Below, in pieces: positions 15,023-24,036 of a DNA stretch of 64,000 nucleotides. Every line of letters starts with the position of its first letter. The first letter of the stretch is position 1. Below the pieces are notes generated by a model. It made no database searches and was not told the DNA's origin. It worked only from the letters and a program-made list of their open reading frames with translations. Position numbers and translations under genes: made by a program. The DNA is from Yeguia hominis (GTDB lineage: Bacteria; Bacillota; Clostridia; Oscillospirales; Acutalibacteraceae), in NCBI RefSeq assembly GCF_014384705.1, contig NZ_JACRSN010000008.1, positions 81,707 to 145,706 on the forward strand, given 5' to 3'.

Positions 15023-15884
15023 ATGAAATATCACATTGAAAAAGATACCGTACAGGAAACACTGGTCATTCCGCTTTACGCGCGGAAAATGTGTTCGGAA
15101 CGCTTTCCGATCCTATATCGGGACGAGACAGCCATCCGGCTTATGGAACAGATCGATTATGATTTTTCCGCACTGGAAGAAAAATCGAAAAGCAAACTGC
15201 AGCAATTTGGATTTTTGGAAGCTGCTATGCGGCAGAATGACCTCGCCTATGAGGTACAGGATTATTTGAAAGCACATCCGCAGGCAGCTGTTGTCAACCT
15301 CGGCTGTGGGCTGGATCATACCGGACGGCACTGTGATAATGGTTCGCAAGATCTACAATCTCGATTTTCCGGATGTTATCGCGGCGCGCAACCAGCTACT
15401 TCCCGCCGGAGAGCGAGAAGAGAACATCCCCTGTGACCTGAATGATCCCGCGTGGTTTGACAAAATCGACAGCCCCGGCGGTATCGTGCTCTTTGCGGCC
15501 GGTGTGTTCTATTATTTTTTGAAAGAACAGGTCCAATCGCTTGTGCAGGCTATGGCGCATGCGTTTGCCGGCGGTGTACTCGTTTTTGATGCTGCAAATC
15601 AAAAGGCGGTCAGGCTGATGCTGAAAACCTGGATCAAAAACGCAAAGATCCGGGATGTCAGCGCTTATTTTGCCGTTTCAGATGCCAAACGCGAACTTTC
15701 CGCATGGAGCCCGGAGATTTAAGTTTCAAGCCGCGGGTATATGCTCGGGTATCAGGATTTACATGATCCGTCGGTACCTGGGCTCTACCGGCTTTTAGCC
15801 AAAATCGGCGATCGCAGGATGAACATGCAGATTGTCCGATTGGATTTCAAAAAGGATTCAAAACATGCGACATCTTCGTTTTGA
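15023..15884 (+). pseudogene. class I SAM-dependent methyltransferase (leucine carboxyl/PPM-like family), inactivated
   Basis: The first part (from ATG 15023, with GGAGG upstream) reads YARKMCSERFPILYRDETAI and the SAM-binding VVNLGCGLDHTGRHCDNG. Near 15345 the frame shifts; the continuation KIYNLDFPDVI, ending AFAGGVLVFDAAN and KRELSAWSPEI, is in another frame. A TAA at 15720-15722 then interrupts it. After this stop the same frame stays open and homologous-looking (VSSRGYMLGYQDL, LLAKIGDRRMNMQIVRLDF) to TGA at 15884. Two independent lesions, a frameshift and a nonsense codon, argue for a real pseudogene rather than a sequencing slip. The family methylates small molecules or proteins; the substrate is unknown. 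Confidence 0.85.
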
Positions 15885-16187
15885 CCTGGATTCAAATGGC
15901 CTTTTCCGCATTTTCTAGACTTGTACAGCTGATTGTGCCGTCATGCTACGCGCAATGACAAGTCGGAAGAATCCATGGCGGACCGTGCAGGCGCCGACAG
16001 ATCCGAAACACAATTCCCAGATGCAGAACCTTTCTCATTCTGTATCTGGGGATTGTGATCTTTTCTATTTTCTGCATCGGCAAAATTCGTTTCTGCCGTT
16101 CGCCATTTTATGTCGCAACTTTTATGAATATAAGAAGGGAACGGCAATGCCGTTCCCCATACACATCTGAATGTATTCAAGTATCGT
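15885..16187. other. intergenic stretch with hairpins, including the probable murA terminator
   Basis: GGGAACGGCAATGCCGTTCCC (16138-16158) lies 30 bases past the murA stop, with T-rich sequence beyond it on the minus strand, so it probably ends murA. A second imperfect hairpin built from CCCAGATGCAGAA and TTCTGTATCTGGG lies at about 16017-16053. No gene was seen. Confidence 0.55.
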
Positions 16188-17471
16188 TTATCCAACGCGT
16201 GCCGCGCTTGGCTCCGTCACCTGAATGCGACGGATATCGGCACCCAATGCACGCAATTTTTCTTCCAGACGCTCATATCCGCGGTCAATATGATACAAAT
16301 CCTCAATCTGCGAGGTTCCGCGCGCACACAACGCTGCAATCACCATCGCTGCACCCGCGCGCAAATCCGTCGCGCGGACCGGAGCCGCCGTCAGATGATC
16401 GACACCTTCAATGATGGCAATCCGGCCATCCACCGCAATGTTGGCTCCCATACGCTTTAATTCGTCGACATAACGGTACCGGCTGTCCCAGACACTTTCG
16501 TTGATGCGGCTTGTCCCCTCCGCGATCGAAAGCAGCACGGCAATCTGCGGCTGCATATCGGTCGGGAAACCCGGATGCGGCATCGTCTTGACATTGCAGC
16601 GCGTCAGCGGACCATCGCGCCGAATCCGGACGCAATCGTCACCTTCCTCTACCGTCACGCCCATCTCTTCGAGTTTGGCAGTAATGGATTCCAAGTGTTT
16701 CGGAATTACATTCCGAACCAGGACATCTCCGCCGGTTGCAGCGGCTGCAACCATATAAGTTCCGGCTTCAATCTGGTCCGGAATAATCGAGTAGCTCGCA
16801 CCATTTAGATGCTGCACCCCGCGGATCTTAATGATATCCGTTCCAGCGCCGCGTACATCTGCACCCATAGAATTCAAAAAGTTGGCAAGATCTACAATAT
16901 GCGGTTCTTTGGCAGCGTTTTCAATCACTGTCAAGCCTTCCGCCTTTACAGCTGCGAGCATGATATTCATGGTTGCGCCAACTGTCACAACGTCAAGGTA
17001 AACCTCTGCACCGATCAGGCGATCTGCACGGACATCAACCATTCCGTCCTCGAGTGTATTGGTCGCACCGAGCGCATCAAAACCTTTGAGATGCTGATCA
17101 ATCGGGCGAACACCGAGGTCGCATCCGCCAGGCATCGCCACAACCGCATGCCGGCACCGCCCGAGCAGTGCACCGAGCAGATAATAAGAACCCCGGATAT
17201 TCCGCGCCTGTTCATAAGGCGCCGTACAGGTGCGAATCGGACGCGGGTCAATTTCCACCGTAGAACGGTTTACATATCGAACCACAGCACCCATTTCCTT
17301 TAAAATATCTACCATTGCGGTAACATCCGTAATTTCCGGTACATTTTCAATCCGACAAACGCCGTCTGCAAGGATTGCCGCCGGAATAATGGCGACGGCA
17401 GCATTTTTGGCGCCGCTGATGGTCACTTCGCCGGTCAGGCGTTTTCCTCCGGTGATCTCTAACTTCTCCAA
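16188..17471 (-). CDS. murA: UDP-N-acetylglucosamine 1-carboxyvinyltransferase
   Basis: First committed enzyme of peptidoglycan synthesis, transferring enolpyruvate from PEP to UDP-GlcNAc in the cytoplasm; target of fosfomycin. From the chosen TTG start at 17471 it has 427 residues. EKLEITGGKRLTGEVTISGA and KNAAVAIIPAAIL are the N-terminal hallmarks with the catalytic lysine and asparagine. The PEP-binding cysteine is in MPGGCDLGVRPID (about residue 116), so it is of the fosfomycin-sensitive Cys type. The inside-out alpha/beta barrel is complete to the C-terminal RGYERLEEKLRALGADI. A longer frame to 17588 is not conserved; GGAG lies nine bases before 17471. It stands alone after the M23 peptidase gene. 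Confidence 0.93.
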   Translation of the reverse strand: MEKLEITGGKRLTGEVTISGAKNAAVAIIPAAILADGVCRIENVPEITDVTAMVDILKEMGAVVRYVNRSTVEIDPRPIRTCTAPYEQARNIRGSYYLLGALLGRCRHAVVAMPGGCDLGVRPIDQHLKGFDALGATNTLEDGMVDVRADRLIGAEVYLDVVTVGATMNIMLAAVKAEGLTVIENAAKEPHIVDLANFLNSMGADVRGAGTDIIKIRGVQHLNGASYSIIPDQIEAGTYMVAAAATGGDVLVRNVIPKHLESITAKLEEMGVTVEEGDDCVRIRRDGPLTRCNVKTMPHPGFPTDMQPQIAVLLSIAEGTSRINESVWDSRYRYVDELKRMGANIAVDGRIAIIEGVDHLTAAPVRATDLRAGAAMVIAALCARGTSQIEDLYHIDRGYERLEEKLRALGADIRRIQVTEPSAARVG

Positions 17472-17709
17472 TGCGTTACGCTCCAATCCTACTTGGTTTC
17501 CTGCCCTTTTTTCGTTCCCGAAATCTATCACTCCGTCTTCATTCTGCTCCGCCGGACACCGTTCTATGCGGACATGCGGGCAAATCACGGAACGTCATAA
17601 AATACAAAATTCATCTTGAGCAGCATAAACGTGCACTTATAAATGATAATATAATCCTGTGCAAAAGTCAACACTAACAACCGGCAAGCCAAAAATTTGC
17701 GCAAATTTC

Positions 17710-19308
17710 CTATTCGAGATACAGCCGCGGATCCATCTGTGTGCCGTTGTCAATGATTTCAAAATGCAGATGCGCGCCCTGAGAATCGCCGGTATTGCCG
17801 ACATAGGCAAGCAACTCGCCTTTCGCCACCTTCTGGCCCTGTGTAACCACAATATCGCTCGCGTGTGCGTAACGCGTGACAAATCCGTTCCCATGGTCGA
17901 CTTCCACGTGATAGCCGTATCCATAATCGTCAAACGCAACCCAGCTGACAACGCCGGCATCAGAGGCGACAATCGGCTGGCCGGTTGCGCCGCTTCCCGA
18001 AATATCCAATCCGCGGTGAACGGTTCCCCAACGCGCACCATATTCCGAAGTCACAGTCCAAAGCGTCGGCGCAGGCCAGGAAAACACGCCGCTTGCAACG
18101 CCCGGCTCTTCTCCGGTTGGCCGAATCTGCGTCCCGACCGTCACCTGTTCCGCTACCGGTTTTGTCAGCACCGTCCGCTTGATATTTTCCCGCTCTGTTT
18201 CCTTTCCGCATTCGCAGGAGACACGGTCCGTTCGCTCTTCCCGTCCGGGTTCTCCCGCAGACGTTACAATGGTTTCATCGCTATAAAGCGTATCATCTTC
18301 TGTTGTGACGGTGTCATATGGGATCTCCTGCTCATAGGTTTCCGAATGCACCACCAAAACATGCAGCAGCTGCTGCCGCTTACAGATATTCAGGACGGTT
18401 CCGGCCTTCAGCTTGCCGGAAATCCCGCCGTTGTCCTCAGACAGAAAAAGAACCGGCAGCGCCTGCTTCTGTGCAACCGACTCCACCGTGTCGCCTTTTT
18501 TAGCCCGATATTCCGTTTTTTCCTGCACCGATCCGGTCAACAGCTGCTTGATTTCTGCAAATGATTTTACATGATCCGTGGCAAATAAGCCCTCAACCAG
18601 CTCAACGGACTCCAAAAAGCAGGCGTCTTCCCCGTTATACGCCGTTTTTTCGGTATCGAGCAATTCCTGAAGATAGGCAGAGAGCGCTGCAGAATCCGTC
18701 ACCGCGCCCAAAAGACTGCCGTTGAGATAGAGCCCGGACGCCTTGACAATCTTGTCCGAATTTTCCAGCAGCGTATCGCAAACAGCGCCTGCGTCGAGAT
18801 ACGTCCGATGAATCGCAGGCTGTATTTGGAACACCGGTGTTGCCGGTAAAGCCGTCTGAGAAACAGCATCATAAGACACTTTGTGATACAGCAAATCGGA
18901 GGCCTCTTCAAAGACGGCCTCATCCTCTAAAACGCCGATATTCTCCCCTTCGCATTCCAGAGACAGCCCATATGCCATTTGATTCCAATACGCAATGGTT
19001 CCCAGAAGCACGACAATTGCCAAAACCGGCATGATCATATTGAAAACGGAGCACACCAGCGTCTTTCGGAGCACAGCCGCACGCTGCGCTGCCTGTTTTC
19101 CGCGCTGGTTTCGATATTTTCGAAACGCCGCCCGATTTTTCCGGTAGCTTTCGACCCAGTCTCCCAGTGTTTTCCGGTAAAGGAAACCAAACAGGCCGGC
19201 AAATTTTTGCAGGATCGGTGCGAGACGTCTTCCAAGTCGGCGCAATCGGCGCAGAACCCGCAGTCCAAATCCAGTTATCCACCGATACCAGCCGTTCCGT
19301 CTGTCCAT
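17710..19308 (-). CDS. membrane-anchored M23 peptidase with LysM and G5 domains
   Basis: Cell-wall endopeptidase of 532 residues. A basic, arginine-rich N-terminus (about 1-85) precedes one membrane segment, NMIMPVLAIVVLLGTIAYW (about 92-110). A LysM-like repeat starting YRAKKGDTVESVAQKQAL lies at about 278-325. A G5-type region follows with IPYDTVTTEDDTL and TKPVAEQVTVGTQI. The C-terminal LytM/M23 zinc domain contains HRGLDISGS and GAHLHFEI with the metal and catalytic histidines. It probably cuts peptidoglycan cross-bridges from outside the membrane. A spore-related role (SpoIIQ-like) is possible but unproven. The ATG has AAAGGAGG upstream. The order next to ispA is probably incidental. Confidence 0.85.
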   Translation of the reverse strand: MDRRNGWYRWITGFGLRVLRRLRRLGRRLAPILQKFAGLFGFLYRKTLGDWVESYRKNRAAFRKYRNQRGKQAAQRAAVLRKTLVCSVFNMIMPVLAIVVLLGTIAYWNQMAYGLSLECEGENIGVLEDEAVFEEASDLLYHKVSYDAVSQTALPATPVFQIQPAIHRTYLDAGAVCDTLLENSDKIVKASGLYLNGSLLGAVTDSAALSAYLQELLDTEKTAYNGEDACFLESVELVEGLFATDHVKSFAEIKQLLTGSVQEKTEYRAKKGDTVESVAQKQALPVLFLSEDNGGISGKLKAGTVLNICKRQQLLHVLVVHSETYEQEIPYDTVTTEDDTLYSDETIVTSAGEPGREERTDRVSCECGKETERENIKRTVLTKPVAEQVTVGTQIRPTGEEPGVASGVFSWPAPTLWTVTSEYGARWGTVHRGLDISGSGATGQPIVASDAGVVSWVAFDDYGYGYHVEVDHGNGFVTRYAHASDIVVTQGQKVAKGELLAYVGNTGDSQGAHLHFEIIDNGTQMDPRLYLE

Positions 19309-19393
19309 CTGCCGCGCCTCCTTTCCTGCCTTTTCTCATTCTACATCGGGTCATTTTAAAAATTCAGAACTTTTTGCCGAATCCTTTAAAAAT

Positions 19394-20281
19394 TTAAGAC
19401 TGCCGTTTTGCAAGCGCGAGTGCAAGCGCTTTTAAGGGTTCTGTTCCCTCGTGGAATGCTGCAAGCGCATCCACTGCTTCTTCTGTCATCGATTTCACCA
19501 GCTCTTCCGCGCGCGATTTTCCTAAAAGCGAAACATACGTGCATTTTTCATGCGCCGCGTCGCTTCCGGTTGCCTTTCCCATCATCTCCGCATCGCCTTC
19601 AAGATCCAGAAGATCGTCGACGATCTGGAAGGCAAGTCCCAGCGCCATTGCATACCGCTTTGCCGCGGCAAGCTGCTCTTCGTTGGCACCCGCAACGACA
19701 CAGCCCATCCGTACCGCAGCATCAATCAGCGCGCAGGTCTTTTCGCGGTCCATTTCCCGGAGCGTTTCGATGGAAATTTTCTTTCCCTCTGCAAGCAGAT
19801 CAATCGCCTGACCGCCGCACATTCCGCGGGCGCCTGCGCATTCTGCCAGAATCTGCGCTGCTTTCGCCGCCCGTTCCGCACCGGCGAGCTGCAGAGTTTG
19901 CGGACGCAGCATCACGTCAAATGCAAGCGCCTGCAAGGCGTCTCCCGCCACAACGGCAAGGCCTTCTCCGTAAACGCAGTGGTTTGTCGGCCTGCCGCGT
20001 CGCATGGCGTCGTCGTCCATACAGGGCAGATCGTCGTGAATAAGTGAATACGTGTGGATCATCTCCACCGCGCACGCAAACGGCAGCGCCGCTTCGGCCT
20101 CTCCACCGCACAACCGGCAGAACGCCAGCGTCAAAAGCGGACGCAGACGTTTTCCGCCTGCCATCAGACTGTAGCGCATAGAGGAAAGAATTTCTGTGTG
20201 CAGCGGCTCTCCCTGATCTTCCACGTAAGCAGCAAGTTGCGCTTCAATCTTTTGCAAGTCATTTTGATTCCAATCCAGCAT
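19394..20281 (-). CDS. ispA: farnesyl/geranyl diphosphate synthase
   Basis: Trans-isoprenyl diphosphate synthase of 295 residues that condenses IPP with DMAPP/GPP to make C15 precursors for undecaprenol and quinone-type lipids. The first aspartate-rich motif is HDDLPCMDDDAMRRGRPTNH (about 81-100). The second is in QIVDDLLDLEGD (about 217-228). The N-terminal GGKRLRPLLTLA supplies the IPP-binding Lys/Arg. Its start overlaps xseB by 23 bases, giving the nusB-xseA-xseB-ispA order common in Clostridia; dxs, usually next, is not here. Confidence 0.9.
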   Translation of the reverse strand: MLDWNQNDLQKIEAQLAAYVEDQGEPLHTEILSSMRYSLMAGGKRLRPLLTLAFCRLCGGEAEAALPFACAVEMIHTYSLIHDDLPCMDDDAMRRGRPTNHCVYGEGLAVVAGDALQALAFDVMLRPQTLQLAGAERAAKAAQILAECAGARGMCGGQAIDLLAEGKKISIETLREMDREKTCALIDAAVRMGCVVAGANEEQLAAAKRYAMALGLAFQIVDDLLDLEGDAEMMGKATGSDAAHEKCTYVSLLGKSRAEELVKSMTEEAVDALAAFHEGTEPLKALALALAKRQS

Positions 20282-20477
20282 GTTCTTCCTCCAGCTTTGT
20301 CAGCTCTGTAATTTTCTGCTCCGCCTTTTGCAGTTTCTCATAGCAAAACGCGGAAAGCTTGGTTCCTTCTTCAAACAGTTTCAGAGACTCATCCAGGGAC
20401 TTCTCTCCATTTTCCAGCGTCCGGACAATTTCCTCCAACTTTTGCATGGCCTCTTCAAATGTCATTGCTTTCGCCAT
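20259..20477 (-). CDS. xseB: exodeoxyribonuclease VII small subunit
   Basis: Protein of 72 residues. MAKAMTFEEAMQKLEEIVRT begins the long helical hairpin of XseB, which binds several copies to each XseA to form exonuclease VII. The N-terminal motif FEEAMQKLEEIVRTLENGEK and the later SLDESLKLFEEGTKL are family hallmarks. The ATG at 20477 has AAGGAGGCGC upstream. It overlaps xseA by 23 bases and ispA by 23 bases, so all three are coupled. Confidence 0.93.
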   Translation of the reverse strand: MAKAMTFEEAMQKLEEIVRTLENGEKSLDESLKLFEEGTKLSAFCYEKLQKAEQKITELTKLEEEHAGLESK

Positions 20478-21696
20478 GTTGCGCCTCCTTTTCGACTGAT
20501 ACAACCTTGCATTCAGCTTTTCCACCGGAAAGCAGCACCGCAATCCGGTCGCCCGGAAAGAGCGTTTCGATTTTCCGTACGGCCGCGCCCGATTTTGTCA
20601 CAACCGCATATCCGCGCCGCAGAACTTTTAACGGACTCATTGCATCCAGTCTGCCCGCAAAATCGGCAAGTTCCGTTTCCGCATTGGACAGGCGTTCTTT
20701 TGCCGCGTGCGCAAACCGTGCAGAAAGATGATCCGCCGCCAGCCGGCGCGTCTCAATGAGTTCCGCCGGATCCCGCATTACGCGCGTTCCGGTAAGCTGC
20801 GCGAGCCGGTCTTGCCCGGCGCGCACCAGCAATCGAATTCGATCATGCAGACCGGCGTGAAGCGCTGCAAGCTGGAGCGCCTCCTCGCTGATCTCCGGTG
20901 TCACCAGCTCTGCCGCAGCCGAAGGCGTCGGAGCACGGAGATCCGCAGCGAAATCGCAGATCGTAAAATCCGTTTCATGTCCGACAGCTGAAACGACCGG
21001 GATTTCCGAAGCCGCCACCGCCCGGGCAACTGCTTCCTCGTTAAATGCCCACAAATCCTCCATCGATCCGCCGCCGCGGCCGACGATCAGCACATCTGCT
21101 GCATGACAGGCGTTAAACCGCCGAATCGCTTCTGCAATCTGCGGTGCCGCGCCGTCGCCCTGCACGAGAACCGGACAAAACACCACTTCCGCCACCGGCC
21201 ACCGCCGTGCGAGAATTTGCAGAATGTCCTGTACCGCCGCGCCGGTCGGAGAGGTGATCACGCCGATGCGTTGCGGGTACTGCGGCAAAGGCCGTTTGCG
21301 TTCCGCCTGAAAGAGCCCTTCTTTGGCAAGTTTTTCTTTCAGCTGTTCAAATGCGAGATTCAGCGCACCGAGTCCTTCGGGCTGCATTTCCTCCACATAA
21401 AATTGGTACTGGCCGCCCTGTTCATAAAGCGCCGCTCTTCCACGGACAATCACCTGCATACCGTCCTTCGGCGCAAAGCGCAGACGGCGCGCGGCGGAAG
21501 CAAACATTACCGCCTTTATGGCGCTTTTGCTGTCTTTGAGAGAAAAATACAGGTGTCCGGAACGATAGTGATTGGTAAAGTTGGAAATTTCTCCGCTGAG
21601 AAAGACTTCCTGCAAATTTGGATCTCCATCCAAGATGGATTTTACATATCGGTTTAACTGCGATACAGTCAGGATATCGGGTGTTCCGCGATACAT
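20455..21696 (-). CDS. xseA: exodeoxyribonuclease VII large subunit
   Basis: Catalytic subunit of 413 residues of the single-strand exonuclease that trims DNA to oligonucleotides. Residues 1-100 form the OB-fold (TVSQLNRYVKSILDGDPNLQ, then FLSGEISNFTNHYRSGHLYF). The catalytic domain has IGVITSPTGAAVQDI (about 139-153) and VLIVGRGGGSMEDLWAFNEE (about 193-212), both conserved. SAVGHETDFTICDFAADLRA follows. A coiled-coil region and the C-terminal LRRGYAVVTKSG come last. The start ATG 21696 has AGGAGG upstream and overlaps the 3' end of the M22-like gene by 28 bases. Confidence 0.93.
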   Translation of the reverse strand: MYRGTPDILTVSQLNRYVKSILDGDPNLQEVFLSGEISNFTNHYRSGHLYFSLKDSKSAIKAVMFASAARRLRFAPKDGMQVIVRGRAALYEQGGQYQFYVEEMQPEGLGALNLAFEQLKEKLAKEGLFQAERKRPLPQYPQRIGVITSPTGAAVQDILQILARRWPVAEVVFCPVLVQGDGAAPQIAEAIRRFNACHAADVLIVGRGGGSMEDLWAFNEEAVARAVAASEIPVVSAVGHETDFTICDFAADLRAPTPSAAAELVTPEISEEALQLAALHAGLHDRIRLLVRAGQDRLAQLTGTRVMRDPAELIETRRLAADHLSARFAHAAKERLSNAETELADFAGRLDAMSPLKVLRRGYAVVTKSGAAVRKIETLFPGDRIAVLLSGGKAECKVVSVEKEAQHGESNDI

Positions 21697-22628
21697 GGCG
21701 GCATCCTCCTTTCCAGTGCAACCGACGCAAGTGCTGCAATTCCGGCCGCGTTGTCTGCAGAAAAGGCCGGTTCCGCAAACAATGCGCCGAACCGCTCTGA
21801 AAGCGCTTTGCGCAAGATGGAATTGGAGGCCACGCCGCCGGCAAATACAACCGGCAAATCGCCGTGCTGCCGGAGCAGCGCTTCGCACATACCGCGCAAG
21901 GCAGCCAAAATTGATTCCAGACAATACCGCGCAATGTACTCTTGGGGCGCGTCCTTTTCTCTAAGCTGTCTGCACTGATTTTCAAGGCCCGAAAGAGAAC
22001 AGTCCGCACCGCGCAGCACCGGCCGAACCCGCACCGGTTCTTCCCAGCGCAAGGCAAGCTGCTCCAGCGCCGGGCCGCATGGAAACGGCAGTCCCAAAAG
22101 CAATCCGCAGCGGTCCACAGCTTGTCCCGCTTTTAAATCCAGCGAAGCCGCCGCAAGCGCGGCGGTAAACAACCTGTCTCCGCCCGGTGTCGCCAAAACC
22201 GCTTCTGTTGTACCGCCGGAAACATGGAAAGCCAGAAACGGCTTGTTAAGGAGATCCATTCTGCGAGCAGAATACAACGCCGCGGCAATATGACCGGCTT
22301 GATGGGAAAACCGGTAAAGCGGCACGCCCATCGACTGCGCAAGCATTCTTGCAGCTCCAACCCCTGTCAAAAAGCAGGGCATATAAGAACCCTCCGCATC
22401 CCGCGGACGATCGGAAACACCGACTGTCTCCGGCTTTTCTTGCAGAAAAGGAGAAAGCACGTCAGGCAGCTGCCTGACATGCTGAAATACGGCGTCACTC
22501 TGCCGCAAGCCCGCTTCTCCCTCTTTTACGGAAAGCAATTGCTTTTTTTGCAAAATACCGGATTCTGTATAAAAGGCCGCAGAGGTTGTATAGTTACTGG
22601 TATCGATTCCCAGAGCCGCCTTAGTCAT
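21669..22628 (-). CDS. M22/Kae1-like ASKHA protein (TsaD paralogue)
   Basis: Protein of 319 residues in the Kae1/TsaD/YeaZ ASKHA superfamily. LGIDTSNYTTSAAFYTESG is the N-terminal phosphate-binding segment (about 5-23). FSHQAGHIAAALYSA (about 101-115) has the HxxxH metal pair of TsaD. AGGVASNSILRKAL (about 269-282) is the adenosine motif. It is shorter than true TsaD (about 335-345 residues). It belongs to the clostridial M22-like paralogues that sit in the nusB-xseA region, whose role is unknown; a full tsaD is expected elsewhere. ATG 22628 overlaps the nusB stop by 8 bases. Confidence 0.8.
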   Translation of the reverse strand: MTKAALGIDTSNYTTSAAFYTESGILQKKQLLSVKEGEAGLRQSDAVFQHVRQLPDVLSPFLQEKPETVGVSDRPRDAEGSYMPCFLTGVGAARMLAQSMGVPLYRFSHQAGHIAAALYSARRMDLLNKPFLAFHVSGGTTEAVLATPGGDRLFTAALAAASLDLKAGQAVDRCGLLLGLPFPCGPALEQLALRWEEPVRVRPVLRGADCSLSGLENQCRQLREKDAPQEYIARYCLESILAALRGMCEALLRQHGDLPVVFAGGVASNSILRKALSERFGALFAEPAFSADNAAGIAALASVALERRMPPCIAEHPIS

Positions 22629-23028
22629 GATCTGTATGCAGCTCCTTCGCAACCGTAGAAAGGACGCCGTTGACAAACGGCGCATCCTCTGTGTCTCCGT
22701 AGAGCTTTGCCAGCTCCACCGCCTCGTTGATCGAAACACTGACCGGAATTTCTGTCTCGTAACACATTTCATAAATGGCCAAACGCAAAATAGAGAGCGT
22801 CACTTTGGAAAGGCGATCGATTGTCCATCCACGGATATTCCGGGAAATCTTTTCGTCGATCTCGGCCTCATTTTGTTCCACTCCAGACGCCAGAGAAGCG
22901 GAGAACGTCGGAATGACACATTCCCGCACATCCTCCGCGCCGTCGATCACCGCCGCAACTGATTCTCCTGTGACGCTGCGTTCAAATCCGATTGCAAAGG
23001 CAATCTCGCGTTCTTCCCGTCTTTTCAT
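22621..23028 (-). CDS. nusB: transcription antitermination factor NusB
   Basis: RNA-binding factor of 135 residues that acts with NusE/S10 in rRNA antitermination. MKRREEREIAFAIGFE opens the helical bundle. The C-terminal half has ERSV... followed by ILRLAIYEMCYETEIPVSVS and INEAVELAKLYGDTEDAPFV, which closes with NGVLSTVAKEL. These are the standard NusB signatures. ATG 23028 has GGGAGGAATT upstream; the longer frame to 23112 is not conserved. It is the first gene of the nusB/M22-like/xseA/xseB/ispA operon, driven by the promoter at 23351-23378. Confidence 0.92.
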   Translation of the reverse strand: MKRREEREIAFAIGFERSVTGESVAAVIDGAEDVRECVIPTFSASLASGVEQNEAEIDEKISRNIRGWTIDRLSKVTLSILRLAIYEMCYETEIPVSVSINEAVELAKLYGDTEDAPFVNGVLSTVAKELHTDHD

Positions 23029-23274
23029 AATTCCTCCCTCGCTGCGCCGGATGGTTATCCGCACACAGGCTCTGGCTTTTTTCCCGAACCCGCTTTGCAC
23101 GCCGGGAAACATCCTTTTATGTATAGTAGCAAATCATGCGATTCTTTTCAGGTGCAATGCAGGATGCACTTTCCGACTCTTCGTTCCGCTTAATGATGCG
23201 CAAACATGCCGAAAGCAGCCGCCAAATCCTACACGGCACCGCAAAAAGAGCCATGCGCTCTTTTTTTAATGTTC

Positions 23275-23378
23275 TGAAGCTTCAAAGCGCCAGCTTTGTC
23301 TGGGTAGCGTTCGCTGCCCGCTGCGCACAGGCGCAGTGTGCTTCAAGGTTATTATACCACAAAACCAGCTTTTAACAA
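23275..23378 (-). promoter_or_regulatory. promoter and palindrome-rich leader of the nusB operon
   Basis: On the minus strand TTGTTA (23378-23373), 16 bases, TATAAT (23356-23351) with an upstream TGG gives an extended -10 promoter. Downstream, 23275-23345 is a run of short palindromes, including CTGCGCACAGGCGCAG and GGGTAGCGTTCGCTGCCC. The TATAATAACCTT junction is the same as in the tandem array at 12135-12588. The leader would be about 315 bases long before nusB. Confidence 0.55.
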
Positions 23379-23402
23379 GTAGGAGTTTCCCGGATCTTTC
23401 CT

Positions 23403-24014
23403 TCAGTCGACCTCAATAATCTTAATTTTATCATATGCAAGATCGGTCTGCCCGCGGACAATATCCTTAATCACAACAGCATCGTTCGGCTGGGCAGTTT
23501 CAATCATCACCATGATATTGCACTCCCCGTTTTCGAGCATTGCCACACAGTCCTCATACCCTTTTGCCTTAATCAGATTTTCAATGTTATCCTCCTGTAA
23601 AATTGCATCTGCAATTTCCGCAGCCTTTTCTGCAGCAGCTTTCAGCTCTTCACTGCTGGCATCACCCTCTTTCAGGAAATCCTCCAGCAGTTCCGTTGCG
23701 CTGTCCCGGGCCTGTTGACGGGAAAGGCGTGCCTCTGCAAGCGTTGCCGAATGGATTTTTCCGGCCGTACTTGCTGTTTCCGGCTCAGTTCCGCTTTCCG
23801 CCGTCGACTCCTCCGGTGCCTGGGAAAGCGCCGATTCTTCCAGTGTTTCCCCGGAAGCGTTCACCAGCTGTGCCTGCCCGTATTCCTTTTCCGATGTCAG
23901 AGCATCCGTCGCGACCAGCTTTTGATCTCCGGAAAAGACCCAGTTGAGATACACTGCCGCTCCCAAAGCCAAAACCAAGGAAGCCAAAACCAATTGCCGT
24001 TTTCCGATCTTCAT
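23403..24014 (-). CDS. spoIIIAH: stage III sporulation protein AH
   Basis: Mother-cell membrane protein of 203 residues that forms the SpoIIIAH-SpoIIQ channel joining mother cell and forespore. One N-terminal membrane segment, QLVLASLVLALGAAVYLNW (about 6-24), is followed by a low-complexity linker rich in Glu, Ser and Ala. The C-terminal YscJ/FliF-like domain contains LSRQQARDSATELLEDFL, then a helical stretch, AKGYEDCVAMLENGECNIMV and VKDIVRGQTDLAYDKIKIIEV. The start at ATG 24014 has GGGAGG upstream. It is the last gene of the operon. Confidence 0.92.
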   Translation of the reverse strand: MKIGKRQLVLASLVLALGAAVYLNWVFSGDQKLVATDALTSEKEYGQAQLVNASGETLEESALSQAPEESTAESGTEPETASTAGKIHSATLAEARLSRQQARDSATELLEDFLKEGDASSEELKAAAEKAAEIADAILQEDNIENLIKAKGYEDCVAMLENGECNIMVMIETAQPNDAVVIKDIVRGQTDLAYDKIKIIEVD

Positions 24015-24036
24015 ACGATATGCCTCCCGTAAATTT

